Source: Pedobacter fastidiosus
GTDB lineage: Bacteria > Bacteroidota > Bacteroidia > Sphingobacteriales > Sphingobacteriaceae
Direction of reading: 5' to 3'
Assembly (NCBI RefSeq): GCF_014306625.1
Contig: NZ_JACRYL010000011.1
Coordinates: 124,001-188,000 of the forward strand
DNA length: 64,000 nucleotides
In this document: piece after piece, positions 41,240 to 50,623 of the stretch
How positions within the stretch are numbered: position 1 is the stretch's first letter
How the letters are laid out: every line of letters starts with the position of its first letter
Program-made: the position numbers and the translations under genes
Notes under the pieces: model-generated
The model's input: only the letters and a program-made list of their open reading frames with translations
What the model was told of the DNA's origin: nothing
Database searches by the model: none

Positions 41240-41983
41240 ATGGACTTTACAGATAAAAACGTCGTTATTACAGGAGGAACTACCGGAATTGGATTGGCAA
41301 CAGCCAAAGCATTTGTTAATGCTGGTGCAAACGTTTGGATAACCGGTAGAAATGCCAACAATCTCCAAAAGGCATTTGCAGAAATAGACAACCCAAAATT
41401 AAACACGGTAGTATCAGATACTTCGAAGCTTTCGGAGATTTCAATCCTTGAAAAAGTAATTCAAGATAGCGGGAAAAAAATAGATGTTCTTTTCCTAAAC
41501 GCGGGAATTGCGACATTTGAGCCCATAGAAAAAGTAACTGAGGAAAATTTTGATGCACAATTTAATACCAATGTTAAGGGGCATTTCTTCACACTGCAAA
41601 AATTACTTCCTCACTTGGCCGACGGAGCTGCGGTAATTTTCACTTCATCAACGGTTGCCACAGCTGCAAATTTGGGTGCTAGCGTATATTCTGCAACTAA
41701 AGGGGCCGTAAATAAAATTGCCCAAATTGCCGCTAACGAACTGGCAGGAAGAAAAATCCGAGTAAATATCGTTAGTCCAGGCCCAGTTTTAACCCCAGAT
41801 TTGGAAAACGCAGTGCCAGCAGAAGCTAAAGAGTTTTTGGCTTCTGCTACAGCTTTACAAAGGTTAGGTGATCCTGCTGAGATTGCAAAAACAGTATTGT
41901 TTTTAGCTTCTGATGCTGCAAGTTTTATTACAGGAACAGAAATTGTTGCAGATGGTGGTTATCTCAATTTTGCGTTAAAATAA
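41240..41983 (+). CDS. Short-chain dehydrogenase/reductase
   Basis: A 247-aa classical SDR. Cofactor-binding TGGTTGIGLATAK (residues 11-23), NAGIATFEP (the NNAG-like motif), catalytic Ser in FTSSTV, and the YSATKGA motif with Tyr and Lys are all present; the C-terminus ends with ITGTEIVADGGY, typical of FabG-like members. The substrate is unknown. Its neighbour, an HxlR regulator of the electrophile-sensing type, suggests a role in removing quinones or aldehydes. Followed by a good terminator. Confidence 0.93.
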   Translation: MDFTDKNVVITGGTTGIGLATAKAFVNAGANVWITGRNANNLQKAFAEIDNPKLNTVVSDTSKLSEISILEKVIQDSGKKIDVLFLNAGIATFEPIEKVTEENFDAQFNTNVKGHFFTLQKLLPHLADGAAVIFTSSTVATAANLGASVYSATKGAVNKIAQIAANELAGRKIRVNIVSPGPVLTPDLENAVPAEAKEFLASATALQRLGDPAEIAKTVLFLASDAASFITGTEIVADGGYLNFALK

Positions 41984-42006
41984 TCTGCCTTTTTTAAACT
42001 TATTTG

Positions 42007-42031
42007 AAAGCGGCAAATGCCGCTTTTTTTG
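42007..42031 (+). terminator. Rho-independent terminator after the SDR gene
   Basis: Stem aaagcggca / tgccgcttt with a two-base loop, followed by a T-run (ttttgtttt). It begins 24 bp past the stop codon. Confidence 0.9.
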
Positions 42032-42165
42032 TTTTTATTAATTAATCAATGCTAGTTTTTTACTGAATGATTGAGTCTTGTTTAAAGATATAATGTCGGA
42101 GAACATTTCTTTGTCTTTAATGTTTATTGGGGTATTCACTATCTTTATCCGATAAATAAACAGCT

Positions 42166-43014
42166 ATGAAATCATTTTTAGGAATGGGCCTTTTGGGTTC
42201 GAATTTTGTTAAGGCGATGCTTCGTAAAGGGGAACAGGTGCAGGTTTGGAACAGAACTGCATCGAAAGCGGAAGCGCTTGTGCATGATGGCGCAATCGCC
42301 TTTGCCAATGTAGCCGATGCGGTTAAGGGCGCAGATATTGTCCATCTTACGCTTAAAGATGATGCTACAGTTAATGAGGTATTGGAAGCCGCCAGTAGCG
42401 GTTTTTCGCCGGGAACAATTATTATAGATCACACTACAACTTCGGCTGAGGGTGCTGTTGAAAGAACTGCAACTTGGAAATCAAGGGGATTTATTTACCT
42501 ACATGCGCCTGTATTTATGGGGCCACCAAACGCACTGGAAAGTTCTGGGAGTATGCTGGTATCTGGTGATCAAGAGGTAATCGCGAAGGTTGAACCAGAA
42601 CTGTCGAAGATGACGGGAAAGCTCCTCAATTTTGGTTCGGAAGAAGGAAAGGCAGCTGGGATAAAATTGATTGGTAATTTATTTTTAATATCAATGACCG
42701 CCGGACTTTCTGATGCACTTGCACTTTCGAAAGCTTTAAGTATTGATTCAGCAGATATTGCTACACTTTTTGCTTCTTGGAATCCTGGAGCTGGAGCACC
42801 AGCCAGACTTGATAAGCTAAGAGCAGGGGATTTCAGCAAGCCCTCATGGGAGCTGGACATGGCAAGAAAGGATGCAGGTTTGATGATGAGTGCAGCAAAC
42901 AAAAGTGATGTGAAACTTACAGTTTTGCCAGCAGTTGTCGCAGAAATGGATGCTTGGATAGAAAAAGGTCATGGCTCGGATGATTGGAGTGTGATTGCAA
43001 AAGATAATGTTTAG
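42166..43014 (+). CDS. 3-hydroxyisobutyrate dehydrogenase-like NAD(P) oxidoreductase
   Basis: A 282-aa beta-hydroxyacid-dehydrogenase-type protein. The Rossmann motif is FLGMGLLGSNFVKAML at the extreme N-terminus; family members usually have 2-4 more residues (such as KIGFIGLG), so the first strand is slightly short. VWNRTASKAEAL follows with the NADP-type Arg/Thr. The substrate-binding GSMLVSG is close to the family GxLxxMVGG pattern, and the catalytic Lys region is AAGIKLIGNLF (Lys with Asn). The class includes imine reductases and succinic semialdehyde reductases. Own transcript, with a terminator downstream. Confidence 0.85.
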   Translation: MKSFLGMGLLGSNFVKAMLRKGEQVQVWNRTASKAEALVHDGAIAFANVADAVKGADIVHLTLKDDATVNEVLEAASSGFSPGTIIIDHTTTSAEGAVERTATWKSRGFIYLHAPVFMGPPNALESSGSMLVSGDQEVIAKVEPELSKMTGKLLNFGSEEGKAAGIKLIGNLFLISMTAGLSDALALSKALSIDSADIATLFASWNPGAGAPARLDKLRAGDFSKPSWELDMARKDAGLMMSAANKSDVKLTVLPAVVAEMDAWIEKGHGSDDWSVIAKDNV

Positions 43015-43114
43015 TTTAATTAACAGAACAAACATTGAAGATTTATCTATTTTAAACTTGATAAAACATTTTTGGGATATCGACGTTTAATAATTGAGAG
43101 CGTTAATTTAGATG

Positions 43115-43151
43115 AGCGGGAAGAGCCTTTGGTTTTTCCCGCTTTCTTTTT
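43115..43151 (+). terminator. Rho-independent terminator after the oxidoreductase
   Basis: Stem agcgggaa / ttcccgct with a 13-nt loop, followed by ttctttttt. It starts about 100 bp past the stop codon. Confidence 0.82.
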
Positions 43152-43285
43152 TAATTTATTGTCGGTTGGTTATAGTATCGCAAAAGAATAAAGTACTTCC
43201 TCTTAGAAAAAGCAAAGAGCATTCAATTAAGGCAAATTTTTTATTTCCCTACATTTTTCCTCAACTTAGCAGGATCAAATAAGCT

Positions 43286-44152
43286 ATGCCACCAGAGAAA
43301 AGAAAGCCTGTTATTCGAAAAACTCCAATCCGAAAACCATCTACGCGTAAAAAGAAGTCGAAGCCTTTTCCGATAAAATGGAAAATTGCAATTGCCGGCT
43401 TGTTGTTAATTCTGCTTTCTCCTTTTTATTATGGTTACATTTTGAAAGGTTTTGTTGGAACGTGGCGATGGGTAAAGGATTGGGGGCAAGACCCAAACTA
43501 TAGAACATACGAGAGCTTTAATATTAAAATTCCAAAACAATATGACATTCATGGAATCGATGTATCTTATTATCAAGGCAAAATAAACTGGCAAAAGGTG
43601 AAGGAGATGAAAGAAGACGAAGTAAAGATTAGTTTTGCTTTTATAAAAGCTACTGAAGGTATTTTGCAGGTAGACCCTTACTTTCAACGAAACTGGAGAG
43701 AGGCGCCCAAAGCTGGAATAATTTGTGGAGCATATCATTTTTTCAGACCAAAGCGTGATGGGAAAACACAGGCCAAGTTTTTTCTCCAAGTTGTAAATAT
43801 TGAAAAGGGAGATTTGCCTCCAGTTGTGGATATTGAAACGCTTGATGGGGTTTCGCCATTAAGAATGAGACTCGAACTTTCAGATTTTTTGACTTATGTT
43901 GAAATGAAGACGAAAGTGAGGCCAATTATTTATACTGGTTTGAAGTTTTATGAAGATAATCTTCAAGGAAAACTTGATGAATATCCCTTCTGGATCGCAC
44001 ATTATTACCAACCAAAACTGCGCTTAGATAAAAGCCGGTGGAAGTTTTGGCAACATTCTGACAAAGCTAAAATTAACGGGATTGGCCATATCGTCGATTT
44101 TAATGCTTTTAATGGAGATAGTACTGCGCTTGCAGAAATGCTTGTAAAATAG
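43286..44152 (+). CDS. Membrane-anchored GH25 lysozyme-like muramidase
   Basis: A 288-aa protein predicted to cleave the beta-1,4 bond after N-acetylmuramic acid in peptidoglycan. A very basic N-terminus (1-31, rich in Lys, Arg, Pro) precedes one membrane helix (about 32-50), so it is probably type II with the enzyme in the periplasm. The GH25 barrel starts at HGIDVSYYQGKINW (catalytic Asp) and contains AFIKATEG, CGAYHFFRP, PPVVDIETLDG (the DxE pair with the catalytic Glu), IIYTGLKFY and KFWQHSD. All key residues are present. Convergent with the dipeptide epimerase. Confidence 0.92.
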   Translation: MPPEKRKPVIRKTPIRKPSTRKKKSKPFPIKWKIAIAGLLLILLSPFYYGYILKGFVGTWRWVKDWGQDPNYRTYESFNIKIPKQYDIHGIDVSYYQGKINWQKVKEMKEDEVKISFAFIKATEGILQVDPYFQRNWREAPKAGIICGAYHFFRPKRDGKTQAKFFLQVVNIEKGDLPPVVDIETLDGVSPLRMRLELSDFLTYVEMKTKVRPIIYTGLKFYEDNLQGKLDEYPFWIAHYYQPKLRLDKSRWKFWQHSDKAKINGIGHIVDFNAFNGDSTALAEMLVK

Positions 44153-44300
44153 TTCATTGGTTTATTGGTCATTGGTTCATTTGTAATTATTCAAATCGCA
44201 TTAAATAAATCCATACTAATTTTCCTAATGAACCAATGACTAATGAACTTTGCTGTTGCATCCAAACTATTTTCCTAATGAACCAATGACCACTGAACTA
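44150..44300. repeat. TTCATTGG/CCAATGAA repeat cluster
   Basis: The spacer between two convergent genes is made of TTCATTGGT-type units. It starts at the GH25 TAG stop with ttcattggtttattggtcat, then ttttcctaatgaaccaatga occurs twice (44220-44239, 44270-44289), the second ending in the epimerase stop codon. The two orientations could form a long stem. Related units lie at 1340-1370 and 7052-7066. Confidence 0.8.
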
Positions 44301-45395
44301 TATCGTCCAATTTTCGCAAGTTTTTAGAAAATCTTCATCTGGTTCGGCGCCAATTCCATATGATTCAGGAACATCTAAAAAGAACCCATTATAGGTTAAG
44401 CCACCAATTACAGGATCAACCAAATGGCCAAGTAAAGCTGTATCTAAATCGAAAAATTCTACATTAGGGCTTGCTAGTGCAAAATGTAAGTTTGCACTCA
44501 ATGCAATTCTAGTCTCTAGCATACTGCCAATCATGCATTTAACGCCTTTTTGCAGGGCTTCTTCATGAATTTTTTGCGCTTCTAGAATACCTCCAGATTT
44601 GGAAAATTTTATATTTAAATAGGTCGTAGATTGACTATTAATCAGTTTCCTTGCATCATGATGATTATAACAGCTTTCATCAGCCATCAATTTTATTGGA
44701 GAATTGATGTTTAATTCGGGTAACTTATCATCATACCAAGTGCGCATCGGCTGTTCGCAGAATTCGATGTTGTATTTTTCAAGTTCACCGAGTGCAAATA
44801 AAGCATCATCAAAATTCCATCCTTGGTTTGCATCCAGACGGAGTGTCATTTCCCCGCCCACAGCTTCTCGAATGTGTTTTACGCGTTCAATATCGTCGTT
44901 AACTTTTTTTCCCAGCTTTATTTTTATAATGCTACAACCTTGGCTTTTATATTTTAAAGCGGTTTGGGCCATACCTTCTGGAGTATCAATCCCTATAGTC
45001 ATGTCGGTTTCTATTGTTCGTTTTTGACCGCCCAAGAATTGATACAATGGGAGTTTGGCATGTTTTGCAGAAATATCGAACAGAGCCATATCAAAAGCAC
45101 TTTTGATTGTGCTGTTATGATCTGCATAACCCAATAAATCATTCATCCGCTCCGGAATTTCGAGCGGATCTTTACCAATCCAAATAGAGGCAAAATCTTT
45201 CGCCATGGCAATGCAGGTATCTTGAGTTTCACCAACAATCATCGGGAAGGCAGAACATTCTCCAATGCCATGAATGCCAGCATCAGTATGCACTCTAATT
45301 AATACATTTTGCGCAAAGTGCATGGTGCCAGTCGCAATAACAAATGGTTCCATTGGGATGCTAAAGCGGAATATTTCTGTATGGGTGATTTTCAT
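44298..45395 (-). CDS. Dipeptide epimerase (enolase superfamily)
   Basis: A 365-aa muconate-lactonizing-type enzyme, predicted to epimerise dipeptides such as L-Ala-D/L-Glu, used in recycling or scavenging of peptidoglycan peptides. Catalytic KIKLG (Lys acid/base), metal ligands in LRLDANQGW (Asp), EFCEQP (Glu) and LMADESC (Asp), second acid/base Lys in NIKFSKSGG, and the C-terminal GSMLETRIAL and EFFDLDT specificity region are all visible. EFFDLDT places it with the Ala-Glu/dipeptide epimerases. It begins 3 bp after a DUF1016 nuclease gene on the same strand. Confidence 0.9.
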   Translation of the reverse strand: MKITHTEIFRFSIPMEPFVIATGTMHFAQNVLIRVHTDAGIHGIGECSAFPMIVGETQDTCIAMAKDFASIWIGKDPLEIPERMNDLLGYADHNSTIKSAFDMALFDISAKHAKLPLYQFLGGQKRTIETDMTIGIDTPEGMAQTALKYKSQGCSIIKIKLGKKVNDDIERVKHIREAVGGEMTLRLDANQGWNFDDALFALGELEKYNIEFCEQPMRTWYDDKLPELNINSPIKLMADESCYNHHDARKLINSQSTTYLNIKFSKSGGILEAQKIHEEALQKGVKCMIGSMLETRIALSANLHFALASPNVEFFDLDTALLGHLVDPVIGGLTYNGFFLDVPESYGIGAEPDEDFLKTCENWTI

Positions 45396-45398
45396 GGT

Positions 45399-46382
45399 TT
45401 ATAAATTATCTAATTCGAAACGTTGCCTGTCTTGTTCTATAATTGCTTTTAATTCTTCTTCTTTTGGTAAGTACAATAAATATTTGCTTGCAAATAATTG
45501 ATTTTTATCATTAAGAACTGAATATTTTACGATTGTTTCATCTTTCTCTGTACATAATAATAAACCGATTGTTGGGTTATCTCCATCATTTCTCTTTAAA
45601 TCATCATACATTCTAACATACATATCAATCTGCCCTATATCTTGATGGCTCAAACTTGTTGTTTTAAGATCGATTATAACAAAGCATTTTAATATGTAAT
45701 TGTAGAAAACTAAGTCTATAAAAAAGTCTGATGTATCTGTTACAATGTGTTGTTGACGAGCCACAAATGCAAACCCTTTTCCAAATTCAAGTAAGAATTT
45801 TTGTAGATGATTGATAATTGCTGATTCTAAACCTCTTTCTGTATTTTTAACATCTGGATTTAGACCAAGGAATTCAAATATATATGGATCTTTAATATAA
45901 TCTTGAATATTAGGTTTTAGTTTGTTTTCTTTAGGTTCCGTTAAAGCTCTTTCGAATGATAACGAATTAATTTGTCGCTCTAATTCTCTGCTATTCCAAT
46001 TTGAAACAATACTTTCATTAATGTAGAAAGTTCTTTTTTCTTCTGAATCAAGCCTTGATAATAGGCGGTAATGTGTCCAACTCAATTCGTGACGCAATGC
46101 GTCACGAATTGGAAATGCGGTGTAAAAAGATCTTATATTTCGAAGGTTACTGTCATCAAATCCTTTCCCAAACTCTTGAGTTAAATGCTTAGATAGGTTT
46201 TTTAAAGTTTCTTTTCCATAATCAGCTCTTAATTTTCCCTGTTGTTCATCCTCAACAATCAACTTTCCAATTTGCCAATAAGATTCAAGTAAAGCAGAGT
46301 TTGCCACTCGAAATATCCTCAAACGAGACTGAACAATAATCTCTTTTATGGCACTAAATAAATCGTTTCTGGCTATTTCCAT
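45399..46382 (-). CDS. DUF1016/YhcG-type PDDEXK nuclease
   Basis: A 327-aa protein with an N-terminal helical DUF1016 domain (SALLESYWQIGKLIVEDEQQGKLRADYGKETLKNLS, about 25-60; FSxxNLRxMRxFYxAFP-like DDSNLRNIRSFYTAFP) and a C-terminal PDDEXK nuclease core (GFAFVARQQHI, then DFFIDLVFYN with the catalytic Asp, then CFVIIDLKTT as the D-x-K pair, about 205-250). Such proteins are often encoded near type I restriction or toxin-like loci, and their role is unproven. Here there is no restriction gene nearby. ATG 46382 is preferred to the TTG one codon earlier. The epimerase follows 3 bp downstream. Confidence 0.85.
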   Translation of the reverse strand: MEIARNDLFSAIKEIIVQSRLRIFRVANSALLESYWQIGKLIVEDEQQGKLRADYGKETLKNLSKHLTQEFGKGFDDSNLRNIRSFYTAFPIRDALRHELSWTHYRLLSRLDSEEKRTFYINESIVSNWNSRELERQINSLSFERALTEPKENKLKPNIQDYIKDPYIFEFLGLNPDVKNTERGLESAIINHLQKFLLEFGKGFAFVARQQHIVTDTSDFFIDLVFYNYILKCFVIIDLKTTSLSHQDIGQIDMYVRMYDDLKRNDGDNPTIGLLLCTEKDETIVKYSVLNDKNQLFASKYLLYLPKEEELKAIIEQDRQRFELDNL

Positions 46383-46488
46383 CAATTGTTAAGATTTCCA
46401 ACTAAAGTATAAAAACAAAAACTAAAACGGAACAGCTTTGTAGATAATTTATAGCTTTACTATTTCTATTATAATATATCTAAAATTC

Positions 46489-48510
46489 ATGTCAAACATA
46501 CACTCAGAGCCTAATAATTTAATTAAGGCTTCTTCACCTTATTTGCTTCAACATGCTCATAATCCTGTAAATTGGTACGAATGGGGAACTGAGGCGTTAG
46601 AAAAAGCAAAGGCAGAAAATAAATTGATATTGGTTAGTATTGGTTATTCGGCCTGCCATTGGTGCCACGTGATGGAACGCGAAAGCTTCGAAAATTTTGA
46701 AGTGGCTGAAGTGATGAATAAACGTTATATCTGCATTAAGGTAGATCGAGAAGAACGCCCAGATATCGATCAAATTTATATGTATGCCATCCAATTAATG
46801 ACAGGAAGCGGTGGATGGCCACTAAATTGCATTTGCTTACCAGATCAAAGACCAATTTATGGAGGAACATATTTTAAGAAGACCGATTGGATTAATATTT
46901 TAGAAAACGTTGCTGGACTTTGGGCAAACGAACCAGAAAAGGCCATTCAATATGCAGAAAGATTAACTTCCGGAATCCGCGATAGCGAAAAAATAATTCC
47001 CGCAATTAAAACAGAAGATTATACGCTTGAACATTTATCAGAGATTGTAGAACCTTGGAAACGCCACTTCGACATCAGTTTCGGTGGCTACAATCGTGCT
47101 CCAAAATTTCCGTTACCAAACAATTGGGTGTTCCTATTAAGATATGGATTTTTAAAAGATGATGAATCTGTCTTTACACCTGTTTGTCAAACTTTGGAAG
47201 AAATGAGTAGGGGTGGAATTTACGATCAGATTGGGGGTGGTTTCGCTCGTTATTCTGTTGATGATAAATGGCATGTACCACATTTTGAAAAAATGCTTTA
47301 CGATAATGCACAGCTGATCAGTTTATATGTGGAAGCATATCAATGCACTAAATTCGATTCTTTTAAACAAACTGCAGTAGAATGTATTGATTGGGTTTTT
47401 AGTGAAATGACTTCGCCTGATGGCTTATACTATTCGGCTTTAGATGCGGATAGCGAAGGTATTGAAGGTAAATTTTACGTTTGGGATAAGAAAGAATTTG
47501 ACCAAATTTTAGGAGAAGATTCTGCTTTAATTGGCGAATATTATAATGTTACAGAAGATGGGAATTGGGAAGAGGAGCAAACCAATATTCTACGAAAAAC
47601 CCAAAGCGATGATGATTTAATTTCCAAATACAAGATTGATGCAGAAAAACTTTATGATAAAGTAAAGCTTGCAAAAACAAAATTACTCCAAGAGCGGAGC
47701 AAAAGAGTTCGCCCTGGCCTTGATGATAAATGTTTAACGGCTTGGAATGCCATGATGATTAAGGCTTTGGCGGATGCTGGTTCTGTTTTAAGTCATGATT
47801 TGTACTATGAAAAAGCTTCAGCTTCTGCCCATTTTATTCTAAATAATCTTAAAGCTGAAAATGGTGGATTGTATCGCAATTACAAAAATGGAAAAGCCTC
47901 TATAACAGGATTTTTGGATGATTATGCTTTTATGATTGAAGCACTAATTGCACTTTATGAAGCAGATTTTAATGAAGACTGGTTGAATGAGGCGAAAGGT
48001 TTAGCAGATTATGTTCTAACTAATTTTATAGATCCAGATTCTCCTATGTTTTTTTACACCTCGGCAGAAAGTGAAGGATTGATTGCCCGGAAACATGAAG
48101 TTATGGATAACGTAATTCCGGCCTCAAACTCAGTTATGGCGCAAAATCTTAAAAAACTTGGGTTATTTTATGATTTGGAAAATTATACAGAAAAAGCTTC
48201 TGAAATGTTGGCTTCGGTACAATCGAAAATTCAGAATTATGGTTCTGCCTATTCAAATTGGTCTATCCAACTTTTAAATGAAGTTTACGGAATAAATGAA
48301 ATTGCGATAACAGGTTTAGAAACAGATTTGATTAAGCTGGAGTTAAGTAATCATTACATTCCGAACAAAATTACATTAGGCGGAACAAAAAGTAACTTGC
48401 CACTGTTAAAAGGTAAGCAAAGCAATGAAACAAAAGTTTATATTTGCCGAAATAAAGTATGCCAGTTACCGGTTAGTTCTGTTGAGGAAGCATTAGAGTA
48501 TTTACAATAA
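46489..48510 (+). CDS. Thioredoxin-domain protein, YyaL/DUF255 family
   Basis: A 673-aa cytosolic protein. The N-terminal DUF255 thioredoxin-like domain opens with [19 protein letters not shown] and has the CHWCH motif (residues 56-60, CxxC) followed by VMERESFE. The rest (about 185-620) is an alpha/alpha-barrel region with [35 protein letters not shown] and [14 protein letters not shown], hallmarks of this family (spermatogenesis-associated protein 20 in animals). The biochemical function is not established; a redox or sugar-related role has been proposed. The FKBP gene follows 10 bp downstream. Confidence 0.93.
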   Translation: MSNIHSEPNNLIKASSPYLLQHAHNPVNWYEWGTEALEKAKAENKLILVSIGYSACHWCHVMERESFENFEVAEVMNKRYICIKVDREERPDIDQIYMYAIQLMTGSGGWPLNCICLPDQRPIYGGTYFKKTDWINILENVAGLWANEPEKAIQYAERLTSGIRDSEKIIPAIKTEDYTLEHLSEIVEPWKRHFDISFGGYNRAPKFPLPNNWVFLLRYGFLKDDESVFTPVCQTLEEMSRGGIYDQIGGGFARYSVDDKWHVPHFEKMLYDNAQLISLYVEAYQCTKFDSFKQTAVECIDWVFSEMTSPDGLYYSALDADSEGIEGKFYVWDKKEFDQILGEDSALIGEYYNVTEDGNWEEEQTNILRKTQSDDDLISKYKIDAEKLYDKVKLAKTKLLQERSKRVRPGLDDKCLTAWNAMMIKALADAGSVLSHDLYYEKASASAHFILNNLKAENGGLYRNYKNGKASITGFLDDYAFMIEALIALYEADFNEDWLNEAKGLADYVLTNFIDPDSPMFFYTSAESEGLIARKHEVMDNVIPASNSVMAQNLKKLGLFYDLENYTEKASEMLASVQSKIQNYGSAYSNWSIQLLNEVYGINEIAITGLETDLIKLELSNHYIPNKITLGGTKSNLPLLKGKQSNETKVYICRNKVCQLPVSSVEEALEYLQ

Positions 48511-48520
48511 AACAATTTAA

Positions 48521-49027
48521 ATGAATATTTCACCAAACTCAGTAGTATCATTAACTTACGAATTGCATACTACTAACGAAGAAGGACAACAAGTTTTTGT
48601 TGAAAAAGCTGATGAGCAAAATCCTTTAGTATTTTTATATGGCGTTGGCATGATGTTGCCTAAGTTCGAAGAGCATTTAACTGGTTCAAAAGCTGGTGAT
48701 GAGTATAGCTTTGAATTATCGGCCGTAGATGGCTATGGAGAATTAGATCCAGGAGCATTCGCAGATTTGCCAAAATCGATGTTTACAGAGGCTGGTGGCG
48801 AAGTGCCTGCTGTTGGCGACGTAATTCCTTTGCAGGATAATAACGGAAACCAATTTAGAGCTGGTGTTACTGCTGTACATGATGAAACTGTAGCTGTAGA
48901 TTTAAACCACCCAATGGCTGGTAAAAATCTTATCTTCAGCGGAACAATTTTAAGTGTTCGCGAAGCTACTCAGGATGAGTTGGCTCATGGTCACGCACAC
49001 GGTGCAGATGGTCATTCAGGACACTAA
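48521..49027 (+). CDS. SlyD-type FKBP peptidyl-prolyl isomerase
   Basis: A 168-aa prolyl isomerase/chaperone. The FKBP strand VVSLTYELHTTNEEGQQVFVEKADEQNPLVFLYGVGMMLPKFEEHL (about 8-53) matches SlyD, with an insert-in-flap domain (about 70-125, DGYGELDPGAFADLPKSMF) and DLNHPMAGKNLIFSGTI returning to the FKBP core. The His-rich tail (HGHAHGADGHSGH) can bind nickel or other metals, as in SlyD. Cytosolic. Probably co-transcribed with the YyaL-like gene and ended by a strong terminator. Confidence 0.93.
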   Translation: MNISPNSVVSLTYELHTTNEEGQQVFVEKADEQNPLVFLYGVGMMLPKFEEHLTGSKAGDEYSFELSAVDGYGELDPGAFADLPKSMFTEAGGEVPAVGDVIPLQDNNGNQFRAGVTAVHDETVAVDLNHPMAGKNLIFSGTILSVREATQDELAHGHAHGADGHSGH

Positions 49028-49067
49028 ATTTTTGTTATTAAAACAATCAGTTAATTCTGAAAAATAT

Positions 49068-49101
49068 AAAAGGAGCTTGATGAAAATTAAGCTCCTTTTT
49101 T
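49068..49101. terminator. Terminator after the FKBP gene (bidirectional)
   Basis: Stem aaaaggagctt / aagctcctttt with a 10-nt loop and T-runs on both strands. It serves both the FKBP gene and the convergent Uma2 copy. A degraded duplicate (aaaagaagctt ... atgctccttt) lies at 49793-49822, beyond the second Uma2 copy. Confidence 0.9.
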
Positions 49102-49102
49102 G

Positions 49103-49732
49103 TTAGTCTTCAAAAACCTCTTCCAGATTTAAAATAAAGCCAGGAAGAATTGGAGTGGTCACTTCCTCGCCTATAGTTAAGAGTTTGGTAGGCTGAAACT
49201 TTCCTTGATCATCAAGAATATATTTGAAAAAGGTTTTCTCCGAAGGGCTAACAATCCAATATTCCTTTACTCCAGATTCTTCGTAAACCTCATATTTATT
49301 AATCAATTCCTTTTTGTTGTTTCCTGCGGATAGAATTTCGATAACGATATCTGGAGCGCCGATACAGCCACGTTTATCCAACTTGCTTTTATCACAAACC
49401 ACCACAATATCGGGTTGAACCACGGTAAATATTTCTTTATCATCTTGGTTTTTACGAGCCAAACGAACATCGAACGGAGCTGTATAAACTTGACATTGCT
49501 TGCCCTTTAAGGTGATATAAATTGGTCCGAAGATATTGGTTACAATCCTTTGGTGAAGTCTGGCTGGCGCCGGGCTCATTTTAAAAAGATGGCCCTTAAT
49601 AATTTCTAAACGTTCTTCAAATTCGAAACGCATGTAATCTGCGTAACTATAAGTTGCTGAAAAATCAATCTCATTAACTGTTGTAATTAGTGGTAACTCT
49701 TCCTCAGTTGGATATGGTTTGATGGTTTTCAT
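49103..49732 (-). CDS. Uma2-family (DUF820) putative nuclease, copy 1
   Basis: A 209-aa PDDEXK-fold protein. RLEIIKGHLFKMSPAPARLHQRI (41-63), PFDVRL, VVQPDIVVVCD (Asp ligand), GAPDIVIEILSAGNNKKELINKYEVYEESGVKEYWIV (Glu, then Lys/Tyr) are the Uma2 signature. These proteins are presumed DNA endonucleases, but their biology is unknown. It is 724 bp from a near-identical copy. Eleven of the fifteen amino-acid differences between the two lie within residues 64-84. Both have a Glu where the core needs it, so both may be functional. Confidence 0.88.
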   Translation of the reverse strand: MKTIKPYPTEEELPLITTVNEIDFSATYSYADYMRFEFEERLEIIKGHLFKMSPAPARLHQRIVTNIFGPIYITLKGKQCQVYTAPFDVRLARKNQDDKEIFTVVQPDIVVVCDKSKLDKRGCIGAPDIVIEILSAGNNKKELINKYEVYEESGVKEYWIVSPSEKTFFKYILDDQGKFQPTKLLTIGEEVTTPILPGFILNLEEVFED

Positions 49733-49826
49733 TTGCTTAATTATTAATTAAATATAGCAAATAGATTTAGAGAGAAAAATTAACTTATACACTAAAAGAA
49801 GCTTGATGAAAATTATGCTCCTTTCA

Positions 49827-50456
49827 TTAATCTTCAAAAACCTCTTCCAGATTTAAAATAAAGCCAGGAAGAATTGGAGTGGTTACTTCCTCGCCAACAG
49901 TTAAGAGTTTGGTAGGCTGAAACTTTCCTTGATCATCAAGAATATATTTGAAAAAGGTTTTCTCCGAAGGGCTAACAATCCAATATTCCTTTACTCCAGA
50001 TTCTTCGTAAACCTCATATTTATTAATCAATTCCTTTTTATTGTTTCCTGGGGATAGAATTTCGACAACGATATCTGGAGCGCCGATACAGCCACGTTTA
50101 TCCAACTTGCTTTTATCACAAACCACCACAATATCGGGCTGAACCACGGTAAATATTTCTTTATCATCTTGATTTTTCCGAGCCAAACGAACATCGAAGG
50201 GCGCACTATAAACTTCGCACAACTGACCTTTTAAACAATTGTAAATGGGGTTATATATTCTTCCAAAAATTCTTTGGTGAAGTCTGGCTGGCGCCGGGCT
50301 CATTTTAAAAAGATGTCCCTTAATAATTTCTAAACGTTCTTCAAATTCGAAACGCATGTAATCTGCGTAACTGTAAGTTGCTGAAAAATCAATCTCATTA
50401 ACTGTTGTAATTGGTGGTAATTCTTCCTCAGTTGGATATGGTTTGATGGTTTTCAT
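49827..50456 (-). CDS. Uma2-family (DUF820) putative nuclease, copy 2
   Basis: A 209-aa tandem paralogue of the gene at 49103-49732, with the same PDDEXK/Uma2 motifs (VVQPDIVVVCD, GAPDIVVEILSPGNN). Outside residues 64-84 it differs at only four positions; within that segment it reads FGRIYNPIYNCLKGQLCEVYS against VTNIFGPIYITLKGKQCQVYT. The 5' flank (about 50 bp) and 3' flank are also duplicated. Same strand, so the two could be co-transcribed across a 94-bp spacer. Confidence 0.88.
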   Translation of the reverse strand: MKTIKPYPTEEELPPITTVNEIDFSATYSYADYMRFEFEERLEIIKGHLFKMSPAPARLHQRIFGRIYNPIYNCLKGQLCEVYSAPFDVRLARKNQDDKEIFTVVQPDIVVVCDKSKLDKRGCIGAPDIVVEILSPGNNKKELINKYEVYEESGVKEYWIVSPSEKTFFKYILDDQGKFQPTKLLTVGEEVTTPILPGFILNLEEVFED

Positions 50457-50623
50457 TTGCTTGATTATCTATTAAATATAGCAAATAGATTTAGAGAGAA
50501 AAATTAACTTACCCATTGTTTAAAGCGTTTTGCTACTTTACAGTTTAGTATTATATTAAGATGCATACTATTGATATAGAATATAATGCCCCAGTTAGTG
50601 TCTGCAGGAGAGTATAAAGCCTT

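Larger units (their letters stand above)
49068..50513. repeat. Tandem duplication of a ~724-bp unit containing Uma2
   Basis: Unit 1 is about 49068-49790 and unit 2 about 49793-50513. Each runs from a downstream hairpin (intact in unit 1, degraded in unit 2) through the Uma2 gene to a shared upstream segment (aaatatagcaaatagattta, then gagagaaaaattaactta). Identity is high throughout except for about 65 bp at 49487-49551 and 50211-50275. Confidence 0.85.
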
